Part shown: positions 32,922 through 42,714 of the stretch, one piece after another
Layout of the letters: every line of letters begins with the position of its first letter
How positions within the stretch are numbered: the first letter of the stretch is position 1
NCBI RefSeq assembly: GCF_002188465.1
Contig: NZ_NINW01000022.1
Coordinates: 228,870 to 292,869 of the forward strand
Source of the DNA: Pigmentiphaga sp. NML080357
Lineage (GTDB): Bacteria; Pseudomonadota; Gammaproteobacteria; Burkholderiales; Burkholderiaceae_B
Length of the DNA stretch: 64,000 nt
Reading direction: 5' to 3'
Made by a program: the position numbers and the translations under genes
The notes under the pieces: generated by a model
Told to the model about the DNA's origin: nothing
The model's database searches: none
What the model saw: the letters and a program-made list of their open reading frames with translations, nothing else

Positions 32922-34931
32922 ATGCAAGGGACGAACGTGCTGTTCGGTCAGATCGCCGTGGTATTCGGCATCGTGATCGCCGGCGTGTGGGCAGCCACAC
33001 AATGGACAGCCGCCGCCCTGGGCTATCAGCTACGCCTTGGCTCGCCCTGGTTCGACTTCTTCGGTACGCCGGTCTATCACCCGTGGCGGCTGTTCGAGTG
33101 GTGGTTCTTCTTCGATGCCTACGCGCCCAGCGTCTTTGACATCGGCGGCGCCATTGCGGGTGGCAGCGGCCTGGTGGCCGTGCTGGTGGCCATCGGCATG
33201 TCGATCTGGCGCTCGCGGCAATCGCGCCTGGTCACGACCTACGGCTCGGCGCGCTGGGCGAACGCGGATGACATTCGCAAGGCGGGACTCACGCAGCCGG
33301 CCGGCGTGTTCCTCGGCCAGCACGACCGTCAGTACCTGCGGCATGAAGGGCCGGAACACGTCCTGACCTTCGCACCCACGCGCAGCGGTAAAGGCGTTGG
33401 CCTGGTGGTGCCGACGCTGCTGTCCTGGCCGGCCTCGGCCGTCATCCACGACATCAAGGGCGAGAACTGGCAGATCACCGCAGGCTGGCGCTCGCGCTTC
33501 TCGCATTGCCTGCTGTTCAACCCGACCGATGCGAAGTCAGCGGCCTACAACCCGCTGCTGGAGGTGCGTCGCGGCGCCCATGAGGTGCGCGACGTGCAGA
33601 ACATCGCGGACATCCTGGTCGATCCCGAAGGCGCGCTGGAGCGGCGCAACCATTGGGAGAAGACCAGCCATGCTCTGCTGGTCGGCGCCATCCTGCACGT
33701 GCTCTATGCGGGCGAGGACAAGACGCTGCGCGGCGTCGCCAACTTCCTCTCCGATCCGGCTTGCCCATTCGAGCTGACGCTGCACCGGATGATGACCACG
33801 CCGCATCTCGGCTATGGCCCGCATCCGGTCGTCGCATCGGCGGCGCGCGAAGTGCTCAACAAGTCGGACAACGAGCGTTCCGGCGTGTTGAGCACGGCCA
33901 TGTCGTTCCTCGGCCTGTACCGCGACCCTACGGTGGCCGAAGTCACGTCGCGTTGCGATTGGCGCATTGCCGACCTGATCGCGGCCGAGCATCCGGTATC
34001 GCTGTACCTTGTGGTGCCGCCTTCAGATATTTCGCGGACGAAGCCGCTGATCCGCCTGATCCTCAATCAGATCGGGCGACGGCTGACGGAATCGCTCGAT
34101 GGCTCCGACGGCATCGAGCGCCGCCACAAGCTGCTGCTGATGCTTGACGAGTTCCCGGCGCTCGGGCGGCTCGACTTCTTCGAGACGGCACTGGCCTTCA
34201 TGGCGGGCTATGGCATTCGCAGCTTTCTCATCGCGCAGTCGCTCAATCAGATCGACAAGGCGTATGGGCAGAACCATTCGATTCTGGACAACTGCCATGT
34301 CCGCGTGACGTTCGCCACCAACGACGAACGCACGGCCAAGCGGATCTCCGAAACGCTGGGCACTGCAACCGAGCTGCGCGCACAGCGCAACTACGCAGGC
34401 CACCGGCTCGCGCCGTGGCTGGGCCACCTGATGGTGTCGCGCCAGGAGACCGCGCGCCCACTGCTGACGCCGGGCGAAGTGATGCAGTTACCGCCGGATG
34501 AAGCCGTGGTGATGGTGTCCAGCGTGGCGCCGATCAAGGCCAAAAAGCTGCGCTATTACGCGGACACCAATTTCAAGCGGCGCGTGCTGCCGCCGCCCGT
34601 GCTTGCGGCCGGACGCTATGCCGACGTTCCGCCCTCGCGAGCCGACGACTGGAGCGGGCTGGCGATTCCCGCCGTGCCTGCCGCACCGGCCACTGCACCT
34701 ACTGATGGCCTGGAGCACTTGGGTTCGGCCGACGACGGCGGACCGCGCCGTCAGCCCGAACTTTCCGAAGCCGTCGCCTACGACCCCGAGCTGGCCGCGT
34801 CCGCAGCCGACCTCGGGTTGCTCGATGACGATGACGACCTGCCGCTTCCCCTTCCTCGCCAGCTTGACCCGGCCATGCAGCGCACGGCCCGGCTGGCTTC
34901 CCTCGACCCCAACGACGGAATCGAGCTATGA
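32922..34931 (+). CDS. traG: TraG/VirD4-type coupling protein
   Basis: A 669-residue type IV coupling ATPase that brings the relaxase-DNA complex to the mating channel. Two membrane segments lie at residues about 8-30 and 75-100. Walker A is FAPTRSGKGVGLVVP and Walker B LLLMLDEFPALGRL; GYGIRSFLIAQSLNQID is the family motif III region. The C-terminus is acidic (DLGLLDDDDDLPLP), a possible docking tail. It is the first gene of the transfer operon and overlaps the next gene by four bases. Confidence 0.95.
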   Translation: MQGTNVLFGQIAVVFGIVIAGVWAATQWTAAALGYQLRLGSPWFDFFGTPVYHPWRLFEWWFFFDAYAPSVFDIGGAIAGGSGLVAVLVAIGMSIWRSRQSRLVTTYGSARWANADDIRKAGLTQPAGVFLGQHDRQYLRHEGPEHVLTFAPTRSGKGVGLVVPTLLSWPASAVIHDIKGENWQITAGWRSRFSHCLLFNPTDAKSAAYNPLLEVRRGAHEVRDVQNIADILVDPEGALERRNHWEKTSHALLVGAILHVLYAGEDKTLRGVANFLSDPACPFELTLHRMMTTPHLGYGPHPVVASAAREVLNKSDNERSGVLSTAMSFLGLYRDPTVAEVTSRCDWRIADLIAAEHPVSLYLVVPPSDISRTKPLIRLILNQIGRRLTESLDGSDGIERRHKLLLMLDEFPALGRLDFFETALAFMAGYGIRSFLIAQSLNQIDKAYGQNHSILDNCHVRVTFATNDERTAKRISETLGTATELRAQRNYAGHRLAPWLGHLMVSRQETARPLLTPGEVMQLPPDEAVVMVSSVAPIKAKKLRYYADTNFKRRVLPPPVLAAGRYADVPPSRADDWSGLAIPAVPAAPATAPTDGLEHLGSADDGGPRRQPELSEAVAYDPELAASAADLGLLDDDDDLPLPLPRQLDPAMQRTARLASLDPNDGIEL

Positions 34932-35392
34932 GCCACTACCGCCTCAACCTGTTCATCCAGCCGGAGCATGCCAAGCGTCTGGACGAGCTGGCCGCCAAGA
35001 AAGGCGTATCGAAATCCAGCATCGTCGCGGCGGCGCTCGCATCGTGGCTGTCGCCCGATGCTGCCGACCAGCGCGAGGCAGCGATTGCCAAGCGGCTTGA
35101 TCGCCTCTCGCGCCAGGCCGAGCGCATGGAGCGCGACCAGAACATCGCCATCGAAACGCTGGCGCTGTTCATCCGCTATTACCTCACGGTCAGCACGCCA
35201 GTTCCCGAGGCGCACCAAGACGCGGCACGCGCACAGGGCAAAGCGCGCTTCGAGCAGTTCGTTGAACAGTTGGGTCGCCACCTGCTGCGCGGTCGAAGCC
35301 TGGTGCGCGACGTGGTAGAGGAACTGCACCCCGACCCGATGCGGATGGATGACGCGGCGGCAGTTGCCGAAGCGCAGGAGCGTGCCTCATGA
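34928..35392 (+). CDS. CopG/ribbon-helix-helix-type protein of the trb operon
   Basis: A 154-residue protein. The first 45 residues form an RHH-like DNA-binding unit (YRLNLFIQPEHAKRLDELAAKKGVSKSSIVAAALASWLSP), followed by a helical, charged segment (REAAIAKRLDRLSRQAERMERDQNIAIETLALFIRYYL). It lies between traG and trbB in Tn4371-type operons and may be an autoregulator or an accessory relaxosome factor. It overlaps both neighbours by four bases. Confidence 0.8.
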   Translation: MSHYRLNLFIQPEHAKRLDELAAKKGVSKSSIVAAALASWLSPDAADQREAAIAKRLDRLSRQAERMERDQNIAIETLALFIRYYLTVSTPVPEAHQDAARAQGKARFEQFVEQLGRHLLRGRSLVRDVVEELHPDPMRMDDAAAVAEAQERAS

Positions 35393-36423
35393 GCGCCGCG
35401 CCTTCGTCCTTCGCCACCTCGCTCGACCGCCGCATTCAGATGCTGCGCACGGCGATGGGGCCGCTGATCGCCGCCGCGCTCGAAGACCCGGACGTGGTGG
35501 AAGTCATGCTCAATCCTGATCGCACCCTTTGGGTGGATCGGCTTTCATCGGGCCGCGCACCGATGGGCGTGGAGCTGTCCGAGGCGGACGGCGAGCGAAT
35601 CATCCGCCTTGTCGCCGCCCACGTTGGCGCAGAAGTCCATCGCGGCCAGCCGCTACTGTCCGCCGAACTGCCCGAAACCGGCGAACGCTTCGAGGGTATC
35701 TTGCCGCCCGCCGCGCCAGGGCCGGCCTTCGCGCTGCGGAAGCGCGCCATCGGTGTGATTCCGCTGGAGCGGTACGTCATCGACGGGATGATGACCAGCG
35801 CGCAGGCGGGCTTTCTCGTTCGTGCCGTGCGCGAGCGGCAGAACGTCCTGATCGCCGGCGCCACCAGCAGCGGCAAGACCACGCTCGCCAATGCGCTGCT
35901 GGCCGAGATCGCCGCCACGGGCGACCGCGTGCTGGTGCTCGAAGACACGGTGGAACTGCAATGCGCGGCCCGCGACCACGTTCCGCTGCGCACCCGCGCA
36001 GGCGTGGTGTCGATGACCGAGCTTGTGCGCTCGTCCATGCGCTTGCGGCCGGATCGCGTGGTCGTCGGCGAGGTGCGCGGCGCCGAGGCGCTGGATCTCA
36101 TCAAGGTGTGGGGCACGGGCCATCCGGGCGGCATCGCCACGATCCACGCTGGTTCCGCGCTGGGCGCGCTGCTGCGCCTAGAGCAACTGATTCTCGAAGT
36201 GGCGGTGAACCCGCCCCGTGCGCTGATCGCGGAAGCGGTCAACGTGGTCATCCACATCGCCGGGCGCGGGCGCAAGCGCCGCATCGAGAGCATCGCCCGC
36301 GTCGTCGGCTTCGATGGCGTGGGCTACCACCTGGCGGATGCGCTGGAGGCTCCATTCCCGGAGCTGCTGCCGCAGTCCGACTTTTCCTCCCTGTCCCCTG
36401 ACCACTCTGGAGAACTGCCATGA
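35389..36423 (+). CDS. trbB: TrbB, VirB11-type ATPase
   Basis: A 344-residue cytoplasmic hexameric ATPase powering pilus assembly. The N-terminal domain includes DVVEVMLNPDRTLWVDR; Walker A is IAGATSSGKTTLANAL (about 155-170); the Asp box, Walker B and His box appear as LEDTVELQC, DRVVVGEVRGAEALDLIKVWGTGHPGGIATIHA. Length and motifs are complete. It overlaps trbC by four bases. Confidence 0.95.
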   Translation: MSAAPSSFATSLDRRIQMLRTAMGPLIAAALEDPDVVEVMLNPDRTLWVDRLSSGRAPMGVELSEADGERIIRLVAAHVGAEVHRGQPLLSAELPETGERFEGILPPAAPGPAFALRKRAIGVIPLERYVIDGMMTSAQAGFLVRAVRERQNVLIAGATSSGKTTLANALLAEIAATGDRVLVLEDTVELQCAARDHVPLRTRAGVVSMTELVRSSMRLRPDRVVVGEVRGAEALDLIKVWGTGHPGGIATIHAGSALGALLRLEQLILEVAVNPPRALIAEAVNVVIHIAGRGRKRRIESIARVVGFDGVGYHLADALEAPFPELLPQSDFSSLSPDHSGELP

Positions 36424-36797
36424 CGCACGTTGATGCTTTCCGTATTTCCGCAAATCCGCTTCCTCGGCCCGCACGGCTGGATGGCCTGGCTCGCCCGGCC
36501 ATGCAAGGCTTGATGCTCGCTGCCTTCATGCTGCTGCTTGCGGGCACTGCGCAGGCCGCCGGCTCCTCGATGCCCTGGGAAGGCCCGCTGCAATCCATCC
36601 TCGAATCCATCCAGGGGCCGGTGGCGCGCATCGTCGCGGTCATCATCATCATCGCCACGGGCCTCGCGCTCGCGTTCGGTGACACGTCGGGCGGCTTTCG
36701 CAAGCTGATCCAGATCGTGTTCGGCTTGAGCATCGCCTTCGCCGCGTCCTCGTTCTTCCTGTCGTTCTTCAGCTTCTCGGGCGGGGCCGTCGTATGA
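36420..36797 (+). CDS. trbC: TrbC, conjugative pilin precursor (VirB2)
   Basis: A 125-residue prepilin with a long leader (cut near AQAAGSS, about residue 46) and two hydrophobic helices (ARIVAVIIIIATGLALAFGD and IVFGLSIAFAASSFFLSFFSF). TraF-type peptidase at 14368 probably trims the C-terminus, by analogy with RP4. It is the major pilus subunit. Confidence 0.92.
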   Translation: MTHVDAFRISANPLPRPARLDGLARPAMQGLMLAAFMLLLAGTAQAAGSSMPWEGPLQSILESIQGPVARIVAVIIIIATGLALAFGDTSGGFRKLIQIVFGLSIAFAASSFFLSFFSFSGGAVV

Positions 36798-37066
36798 GTG
36801 CCCCGGACACCTTCGCGGCCGGGTTCGAGGTGCCGCTGCATCGCTCGCTCACCGAGCCGATCCTGCTGGGCGGCGCACCGCGCACCGTGGCGATCGCCAA
36901 CGGCACCTTGGCCGCCGCTGTCGGGCTGGGCCTGCAACTGTGGATTCCCGGTGTCGTGCTCTGGATCGTCGGCCATTCGCTGGCGATGCGGGGCGCGCGC
37001 GTCGATCCGCAGTTCATGGCCGTGTTCGCGCGGCACATCAAGCACCGCCCGCTGCTGGACGTGTAG
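36794..37066 (+). CDS. trbD: TrbD (VirB3)
   Basis: A 90-residue inner-membrane protein, family start GFEVPLHRSLTEPILLGGAPR, then hydrophobic segments ANGTLAAAVGLGLQLWIPGVVLWIVGHSLA. It associates with the TrbE ATPase in pilus assembly. It overlaps trbC by four bases. Confidence 0.92.
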   Translation: MSAPDTFAAGFEVPLHRSLTEPILLGGAPRTVAIANGTLAAAVGLGLQLWIPGVVLWIVGHSLAMRGARVDPQFMAVFARHIKHRPLLDV

Positions 37067-37080
37067 GGGAGGACGCCGCG

Positions 37081-39552
37081 ATGCTGAACCTCGCCGAATA
37101 CCGCCAGCGACCGGCCTTGCTCGCCGACTGGCTGCCCTGGGCCGGACTGGTGGCACCGGGCGTCGTCTTGAACAAGGACGGCAGTTTCCAGCGCACGGCG
37201 CGCTTTCGTGGCCCCGACCTCGACAGCGCGACGCAAGGCGAGCTGATCGCCACATCGGCGCGCTTGAACAACGCGCTGCGCCGCCTGGGTTCGGGCTGGG
37301 CGCTGTTCATCGAAGCCGAGCGCCGGTCTGCCGCCGACTACCCGCACTCCGATTTCCCCGAACCGCTGTCCTGGCTGGTCGATGAAGAACGCCGCGCCGC
37401 CTTCGAGGATTCGGGCAACCACTTCGAGAGCGGCTATCACCTGACGCTGGCCTACCTGCCGTCCGAGGAATCCCGTGCTCGGGCCGCGGGCCTGCTGTAC
37501 GAAAACCGGCCCACCGAAGGCGTGGATTGGCGCGAGCGGCTGCACGCCTTCGTCGCTGAAACGGATCGCATCTTCGACCTGCTCGATGGCGTGATGCCGG
37601 AGATCGCCTGGCTTGATGACAGCCAGACGTTGACCTACCTGCATTCGACCGTCTCGACGCGCCGCTACCGCGTCGGCGTTCCCGAAGTGCCGTTCCACAT
37701 CGACGCGCTGCTGACCGATTCCGCGCTGGTCGGTGGCCTGGCGCCGATGCTGGGCGACCAGCACCTGCGCGTGGTGTCGGTGCGCGGTTTCCCGACCTCG
37801 ACCTGGCCGGGGATTCTGGACGACCTCAACCGCCTGGGCTTCGCGTATCGCTGGAGTACGCGCTTTCTGTGCCTCGACAAAGCCGAGGCGGAAAAAGAAC
37901 TCGCCCGACTGCGCCGCCAGTGGTTTGCGAAAAGGAAGAACGTCATCGCGTTGCTGCGCGAGACGATCTTCCAGCAGGAAAGCCCGCTGGTCGATACCGA
38001 CGCCAACAACAAGGCCGCCGACGCCGATGCTGCCTTGCAGGAGCTGGGCAGCGATCAGGTCGCCTTCGGCTACCTGACGGCGACCGTCACCGTCATGGAC
38101 GCGGACGCCGCCGTTGCCGACGAGAAGCTGCGCATGGTGGAGCGCGTCATCCAGGGGCGCGGCTTCGTCACCATCCCCGAAACGCTCAACGCCGTGGATG
38201 CGTGGCTGTCGTCCATTCCGGGCAACGCATACGCCAATGTCCGCCAGCCCATCGTCTCGACGCTGAACCTGGCGCACATGATGCCGGTGTCGGCGGTATG
38301 GGCCGGCCAGGAACGCAATGCGCATCTCGATGGGCCGCCGCTGATCGTCACGCGCACAGACGGCGCCACGCCGTTCCGGCTGGTGACGCACATCGGCGAC
38401 GTGGGCAACACGCTGGTGGTTGGCCCCATCGGCATGGGCAAGTCGGTGCTGCTGGCGACGATGGCGATGCAGTTCCGCCGCTATCGCGGCTCGCGCATCT
38501 TCGCCTTCGACATGGGGCGCTCGATCCGCGCGGCCATCCTGGGCATGGGCGGCGAGCACTACGACCTGGGCGCGGACGACGAGATCGCCTTCCAGCCGCT
38601 GGCGCGCATCGACCGAGAGGGCTACCGCACCTGGGCCAGCGAATGGGTGGAAGGCCGCCTGCTGCACGAAGGCGCGGCCGTCGGCCCGGACGAGAAGGCG
38701 GCCATCTGGTCTGCGCTGGGGAGCCTGGCCAGCGCGCCGGTGGAGCAGCGCACGCTCACGGGCCTGACGGCCTTGCTGCAATCGAACACCTTGCGCCAGG
38801 CACTCGCGCCCTACGTCCTGGGCGGCGCGCACGGCAGGCTGCTGGATGCCGACCACGACCGCCTCGGCACATCCGACGTGCAGGCGTTCGAGATGGAGGA
38901 GCTGATGCACAGCAAGGCTGCTGTGCTCGCGGTGCTGCGCTACCTGTTCGCGCGCTTCGAGGAGCGGCTGGATGGTGCGCCCACGCTGCTGATCCTCGAT
39001 GAAGCCTGGCTGTTCCTCGATGACCCGGTGTTTGCGGCGCGCATCCGCCAGTGGCTCAAGACGCTGCGCAAGAAGAACGTCAGTGTCATCTTCGCCACGC
39101 AGTCGCTCGCGGACGTGAAGGATTCGGCCATCGCGCCGGCCATCATCGAAAGCTGCGCGAGCCGGATTTTCTTGCCGAACCCGCAAGCGACCGAACCGCA
39201 GATTCGCACGATCTACGAGGGCTTCGGCCTCAACAGCCGGCAGATCGAGATCGTCGCCACTGCGCAACCCAAGCGCGACTACTACTACCAATCCCGCCTC
39301 GGCAACCGCGTGTTCGACCTCGACCTGGGGCCGGCGACGCTGGCCTTCGCGGGCGCTTCCACGCCACAAGACCAGCGCGCCATTGATGAAGTTCTTGGCC
39401 GCGTGCCGCAGGACGCCGGCGTGCCCGGCTTCGCGGGCGCCTGGCTGCGCCATCGCGGCCTCGATTGGGCGGCAGACCTGCTGCCCTCGTTCCCCGGCCT
39501 CACGCCGGATTCCCTCCGTACCGCTGACCACCCCCAGGAGAACCTGCCATGA
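37081..39552 (+). CDS. trbE: TrbE, VirB4-type ATPase
   Basis: An 823-residue VirB4 ATPase, the energy source for pilin extraction. The N-terminal CagE/TrbE domain begins NLAEYRQRPALLADWLPWAG. Walker A is VVGPIGMGKSVLLATMA (about residue 448) and Walker B LLILDEAWLFLDDPVFA (about residue 640). FDMGRSIRAAILGMGGEHYDL is characteristic. Length is normal and the frame is intact. The ATG at 37081 follows GGGGAGG. Confidence 0.95.
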   Translation: MLNLAEYRQRPALLADWLPWAGLVAPGVVLNKDGSFQRTARFRGPDLDSATQGELIATSARLNNALRRLGSGWALFIEAERRSAADYPHSDFPEPLSWLVDEERRAAFEDSGNHFESGYHLTLAYLPSEESRARAAGLLYENRPTEGVDWRERLHAFVAETDRIFDLLDGVMPEIAWLDDSQTLTYLHSTVSTRRYRVGVPEVPFHIDALLTDSALVGGLAPMLGDQHLRVVSVRGFPTSTWPGILDDLNRLGFAYRWSTRFLCLDKAEAEKELARLRRQWFAKRKNVIALLRETIFQQESPLVDTDANNKAADADAALQELGSDQVAFGYLTATVTVMDADAAVADEKLRMVERVIQGRGFVTIPETLNAVDAWLSSIPGNAYANVRQPIVSTLNLAHMMPVSAVWAGQERNAHLDGPPLIVTRTDGATPFRLVTHIGDVGNTLVVGPIGMGKSVLLATMAMQFRRYRGSRIFAFDMGRSIRAAILGMGGEHYDLGADDEIAFQPLARIDREGYRTWASEWVEGRLLHEGAAVGPDEKAAIWSALGSLASAPVEQRTLTGLTALLQSNTLRQALAPYVLGGAHGRLLDADHDRLGTSDVQAFEMEELMHSKAAVLAVLRYLFARFEERLDGAPTLLILDEAWLFLDDPVFAARIRQWLKTLRKKNVSVIFATQSLADVKDSAIAPAIIESCASRIFLPNPQATEPQIRTIYEGFGLNSRQIEIVATAQPKRDYYYQSRLGNRVFDLDLGPATLAFAGASTPQDQRAIDEVLGRVPQDAGVPGFAGAWLRHRGLDWAADLLPSFPGLTPDSLRTADHPQENLP

Positions 39553-40304
39553 AAACCCATGCCTCCAAACTCGCCGCGCTGACCGCTGCTTGTGTGCTCG
39601 CCTTCGGCATCGCGCAACCCGCGCACGCCTTGTTCGGCGTCGGCGACATCGTGCTCGACCCGACCAATCTTGTGCAGAACACGCTCACGGCGGTTCGCAC
39701 GCTGGAGCAGATCAACAACCAGATCCGCCAGCTCCAGAACGAAGCGCAGATGCTCATCAACCAGGCGCGCAATCTGGCCAGCCTGCCGTCCAGCGTGGTC
39801 GGCCAATTGCGCGCCAATCTGGCGACCACCCAGCGGCTGATCGCGCAGGCCAAGGGCCTGGCCTATGACGTGACGAGCATCGACCGGGAGTTCGCGCGCC
39901 TGTATCCCGAGAAGTACGCCGCCACTGTGAGCGGCAATCAGATATACCTCGATGCGCAGGAGCGTTGGAAGAACACGCTCAACGGCCTGCAAACCACCAT
40001 GCAGATGCAGGCACAGGCGTCGCAGAACCTGAGCGACGACGAAAGCGTGCTGGCCGACCTCGTGGGCAAGAGCCAGTCGGCCGAGGGTGCGTTGCAAGCG
40101 ATGCAGGCCATGAACCAGTTGCTGGCCTTGCAGGCCAAGCAGTCGATCCAGACGCAGCGGCTTCAGATCACGCAAGACCGCGCGGCCTCGCTGGAGCTAG
40201 CGCGGCAAGCGGCGGCCACGGAGCGCGGGCGCGAGGTGACGCGCCGCTTCCTGGGCGAAGGCACGCCGTACACGCCGCAGCCCGTCAATTTCTACAACCG
40301 CTGA
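39549..40304 (+). CDS. trbJ: TrbJ (VirB5)
   Basis: A 251-residue periplasmic protein with a signal peptide (LTAACVLAFGIAQPAHALF) and a mostly helical mature part (TAVRTLEQINNQIRQLQNEAQMLINQARNLASLPSSV). It is the minor pilin/adhesin at the pilus tip in VirB5-type systems. It overlaps trbE by four bases. Confidence 0.92.
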   Translation: MKTHASKLAALTAACVLAFGIAQPAHALFGVGDIVLDPTNLVQNTLTAVRTLEQINNQIRQLQNEAQMLINQARNLASLPSSVVGQLRANLATTQRLIAQAKGLAYDVTSIDREFARLYPEKYAATVSGNQIYLDAQERWKNTLNGLQTTMQMQAQASQNLSDDESVLADLVGKSQSAEGALQAMQAMNQLLALQAKQSIQTQRLQITQDRAASLELARQAAATERGREVTRRFLGEGTPYTPQPVNFYNR

Positions 40305-40315
40305 TGGAGGCTGCC

Positions 40316-40642
40316 ATGCAACGCACGCCCATCGTGTTCGCTTTCGCCGTCCATGCGCTTGTGCTGGCCGGCTGTGACCGGCCGCAGCAGGTGCCGGTGA
40401 ATGCGCTCACCAGCGAACCGGCCCGGCTGCACGCGCTGCGCGCGCAGTGCCGCGCGGGCGAGCACGACGGCGCGCTTTGCGCGCAGGTGGCCCAGGCCGA
40501 CCTGCGGCGCTTTCTCTCCGGCCAGGCCGGGCCGAATGAGTACCAGACGCTGGCCGACCTGCCGCCGATCCCGCCCAGCTTCGATGAACCCGCCGATGGC
40601 AGCGCGGCAATCGCTCTGCCTGGGCAGGAGGACTCGCCATGA
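40316..40642 (+). CDS. trbK: TrbK-like lipoprotein
   Basis: A 108-residue lipoprotein with lipobox LVLAGC at residues 16-21. The mature part contains ARLHALRAQCRAGEHDGALCAQVAQADLRRF, similar in layout to the EexN protein at 32478 (Cys-spaced helix). In RP4 TrbK gives entry exclusion. TGGAGG precedes the ATG at 40316; an ATG at 40304 would add four residues. Confidence 0.8.
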   Translation: MQRTPIVFAFAVHALVLAGCDRPQQVPVNALTSEPARLHALRAQCRAGEHDGALCAQVAQADLRRFLSGQAGPNEYQTLADLPPIPPSFDEPADGSAAIALPGQEDSP

Positions 40643-41991
40643 ACGACGTGACGGTCATCGACCGCTTCCTCGACACCTTCTCGCGCTACATCGACTCGGG
40701 CTTTGGCCTGTTGCACGGCGAAGTGGCGTTTCTGACCGCCACGCTGATCGTCATCGACATGACGCTCGCCGGGCTGTTCTGGGCGATGAGCCATGCCACC
40801 GGCCAGGGCGAGGACGTGATCGCCAAGCTGATCCGCAAGGTGCTGTACGTCGGCGCCTTCGCCTACATCATCGGCAACTTCAACTGGTTGGCTGGCATCG
40901 TGTTCCGCTCCTTCGCCGGGCTGGGCCTGACGGCCAGCGGCTCGACCCTGAGCATGGAGAACTTCCTGCAACCGGGCCGGCTGGCGAAGGTCGGCATCGA
41001 CGCCGGTGCGCCGATCCTGAAACAGATCGGCGACATGGCGGGCTTCCCCGAAGTCTTCGTGAACATCACGCCCATCGTCGTGATGTTCCTCGCTTGGCTG
41101 ATCGTCCTGCTGTGCTTCTTCGTGCTGGCGATCCAGCTTTTCATCACGCTGATCGAGTTCAAGCTGACCACGCTTGCCGGCTTCGTGCTGGTGCCGTTCG
41201 CGCTCTGGAACAAGACCGCATTTCTCGCCGAGAAGGTGCTGGGCAACGTGGTGTCGTCCGGCATCAAGGTGCTGGTGCTGGCGGTGATCGTGGGCATCGG
41301 CTCGGGCCTGTTCGCCGAGTTTCAGGTACAGCCCGCCGAACCATCCATCGACCACTCCGTGGTCGTGATGCTGGCCTCGCTGACGCTGCTGGCCTTGGGC
41401 ATCTTCGGGCCGGGCATTGCAACCGGGCTGGTGTCCGGCGGCCCGCAGCTCGGCGCAGGTGCGATGGCCGGTGCGGCGCTGGGCGCGGCCGGCGCTGCTG
41501 TTGCCGTGGGCGCTGCGGCTACGGGCGTCGGCGGCGCAGTCGCCGCCGGGGCGCGCATGGCGCCCGCAGCCGCCAAGCTGGCCGGTAGCGGAGCGCGTGC
41601 CGCCACTGGGGCCGCCAGCAGCGCGCGGTCGGCGTTTCAGGCGGGTTCTGCATCCGCCGGCGGCGGCCTAAAGGGCGCTGCCGCTGGTGTCGGCAATGTC
41701 GCCAAGACCGGCGCGCAGGCGACCGGGCAGAAGGTGGCTGAGGGCGCGCGCTCGATGAAGGAGCGTGTCGCCGCCGCCTTCCGGCCCGATGACGCCGGAT
41801 CGGCGTCAGGGGGCGGTGCCGCACAGGCTGCAAACGAGCCAACCCCATCCACCGCGCAACCCGCCTGGGCCAAGCGCCTGCATCGCAGGCAGCAGCTCAC
41901 CCATGCCGCGACGACCGCCGCCCACACGCTGCGCGGCGGCGATTGCGGCAGCTCCAGCCAAGGCCCGAGCCTGCGCGATTCCGATTCCTGA
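40639..41991 (+). CDS. trbL: TrbL (VirB6)
   Basis: A 450-residue polytopic inner-membrane channel component with about six helices in residues 25-265 and a long Ala/Gly-rich, basic C-terminal domain (about 270-450: GGPQLGAGAMAGAALGAAGAA and later SARSAFQAGSASAGGG). The variable cytoplasmic tail is normal for TrbL. It overlaps trbK by four bases. Confidence 0.92.
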   Translation: MNDVTVIDRFLDTFSRYIDSGFGLLHGEVAFLTATLIVIDMTLAGLFWAMSHATGQGEDVIAKLIRKVLYVGAFAYIIGNFNWLAGIVFRSFAGLGLTASGSTLSMENFLQPGRLAKVGIDAGAPILKQIGDMAGFPEVFVNITPIVVMFLAWLIVLLCFFVLAIQLFITLIEFKLTTLAGFVLVPFALWNKTAFLAEKVLGNVVSSGIKVLVLAVIVGIGSGLFAEFQVQPAEPSIDHSVVVMLASLTLLALGIFGPGIATGLVSGGPQLGAGAMAGAALGAAGAAVAVGAAATGVGGAVAAGARMAPAAAKLAGSGARAATGAASSARSAFQAGSASAGGGLKGAAAGVGNVAKTGAQATGQKVAEGARSMKERVAAAFRPDDAGSASGGGAAQAANEPTPSTAQPAWAKRLHRRQQLTHAATTAAHTLRGGDCGSSSQGPSLRDSDS

Positions 41992-42009
41992 TCTTCAAGG
42001 AGAACTCCC

Positions 42010-42714
42010 ATGCGATTCAAACGACCGCAGGTGCGCTACGCCGATACGCCACAGCCTGCTACTCCGTATCAATCCGCCGCCCAGGTTTGGGACGAGCGCA
42101 TCGGCTCGGCCCGCGTGCAGGCCAGAAACTGGCGTTTCATGGCCTTTGGCTGCCTCACGCTGGCCGTGCTGATGGCGGGCGGCCTAGTCTGGCGCTCGGC
42201 GCAGTCCATCGTCACGCCCTACGTCATTGAGGTGGACAACGCGGGCCAGGTGCGCGCTGTCGGCGAGGCCGCCACGCCCTACAAGCCCAGCGATGCGCAG
42301 ATCGCCTACCACCTGGGCCGCTTCATCGGCCTGGTGCGCTCGCTGTCCATCGACCCCATCGTGGTGCGGCAGAACTGGCTCGATGCCTACGACTACACGA
42401 CCGACAAAGGCGCGGTCGTGCTCAACGAGTACGCCCGCACGAATGACCCGTTCGCGCGCATCGGCAAGGAGTCGGTGACGGTGCAGATCACCAGCGTGAC
42501 CCGCGCCAGCGACACGTCTTTCAACGTGCGCTGGACGGAAACGCGCTTCGTCAATGGCGCGCTGGATCGCACCGAACGCTGGAACGCGGTGATTTCCACG
42601 GTGCTGCAAACCCCGCGCACCGAGCAGCGTCTGCGCAAGAACCCCCTGGGCATCTACGTCAACGGGCTGTCGTGGAGCCGCGAACTGGAAGCTAACGAAG
42701 GAGCAAAACCATGA
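42010..42714 (+). CDS. trbF: TrbF (VirB8)
   Basis: A 234-residue bitopic inner-membrane protein with a membrane helix at about residues 42-62 (MAFGCLTLAVLMAGGLVW) and the periplasmic VirB8 domain (VEVDNAGQVRAVGEA, IAYHLGRFIGLVRSLSIDP, NPLGIYVNGLSWSREL). It nucleates the core complex with TrbG and TrbI. TCAAGGAG precedes the ATG. Confidence 0.92.
   Translation: MRFKRPQVRYADTPQPATPYQSAAQVWDERIGSARVQARNWRFMAFGCLTLAVLMAGGLVWRSAQSIVTPYVIEVDNAGQVRAVGEAATPYKPSDAQIAYHLGRFIGLVRSLSIDPIVVRQNWLDAYDYTTDKGAVVLNEYARTNDPFARIGKESVTVQITSVTRASDTSFNVRWTETRFVNGALDRTERWNAVISTVLQTPRTEQRLRKNPLGIYVNGLSWSRELEANEGAKP

Noticed and set aside
36769..39531. A 920-codon open frame opposite trbE, and similar long antisense frames opposite parB (3618-5348) and the relaxase (15533-17179)
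   Set aside because: Long antisense frames are normal in GC-rich genes with strong third-base bias; the proteins are His/Arg/Gly-rich with no family features.
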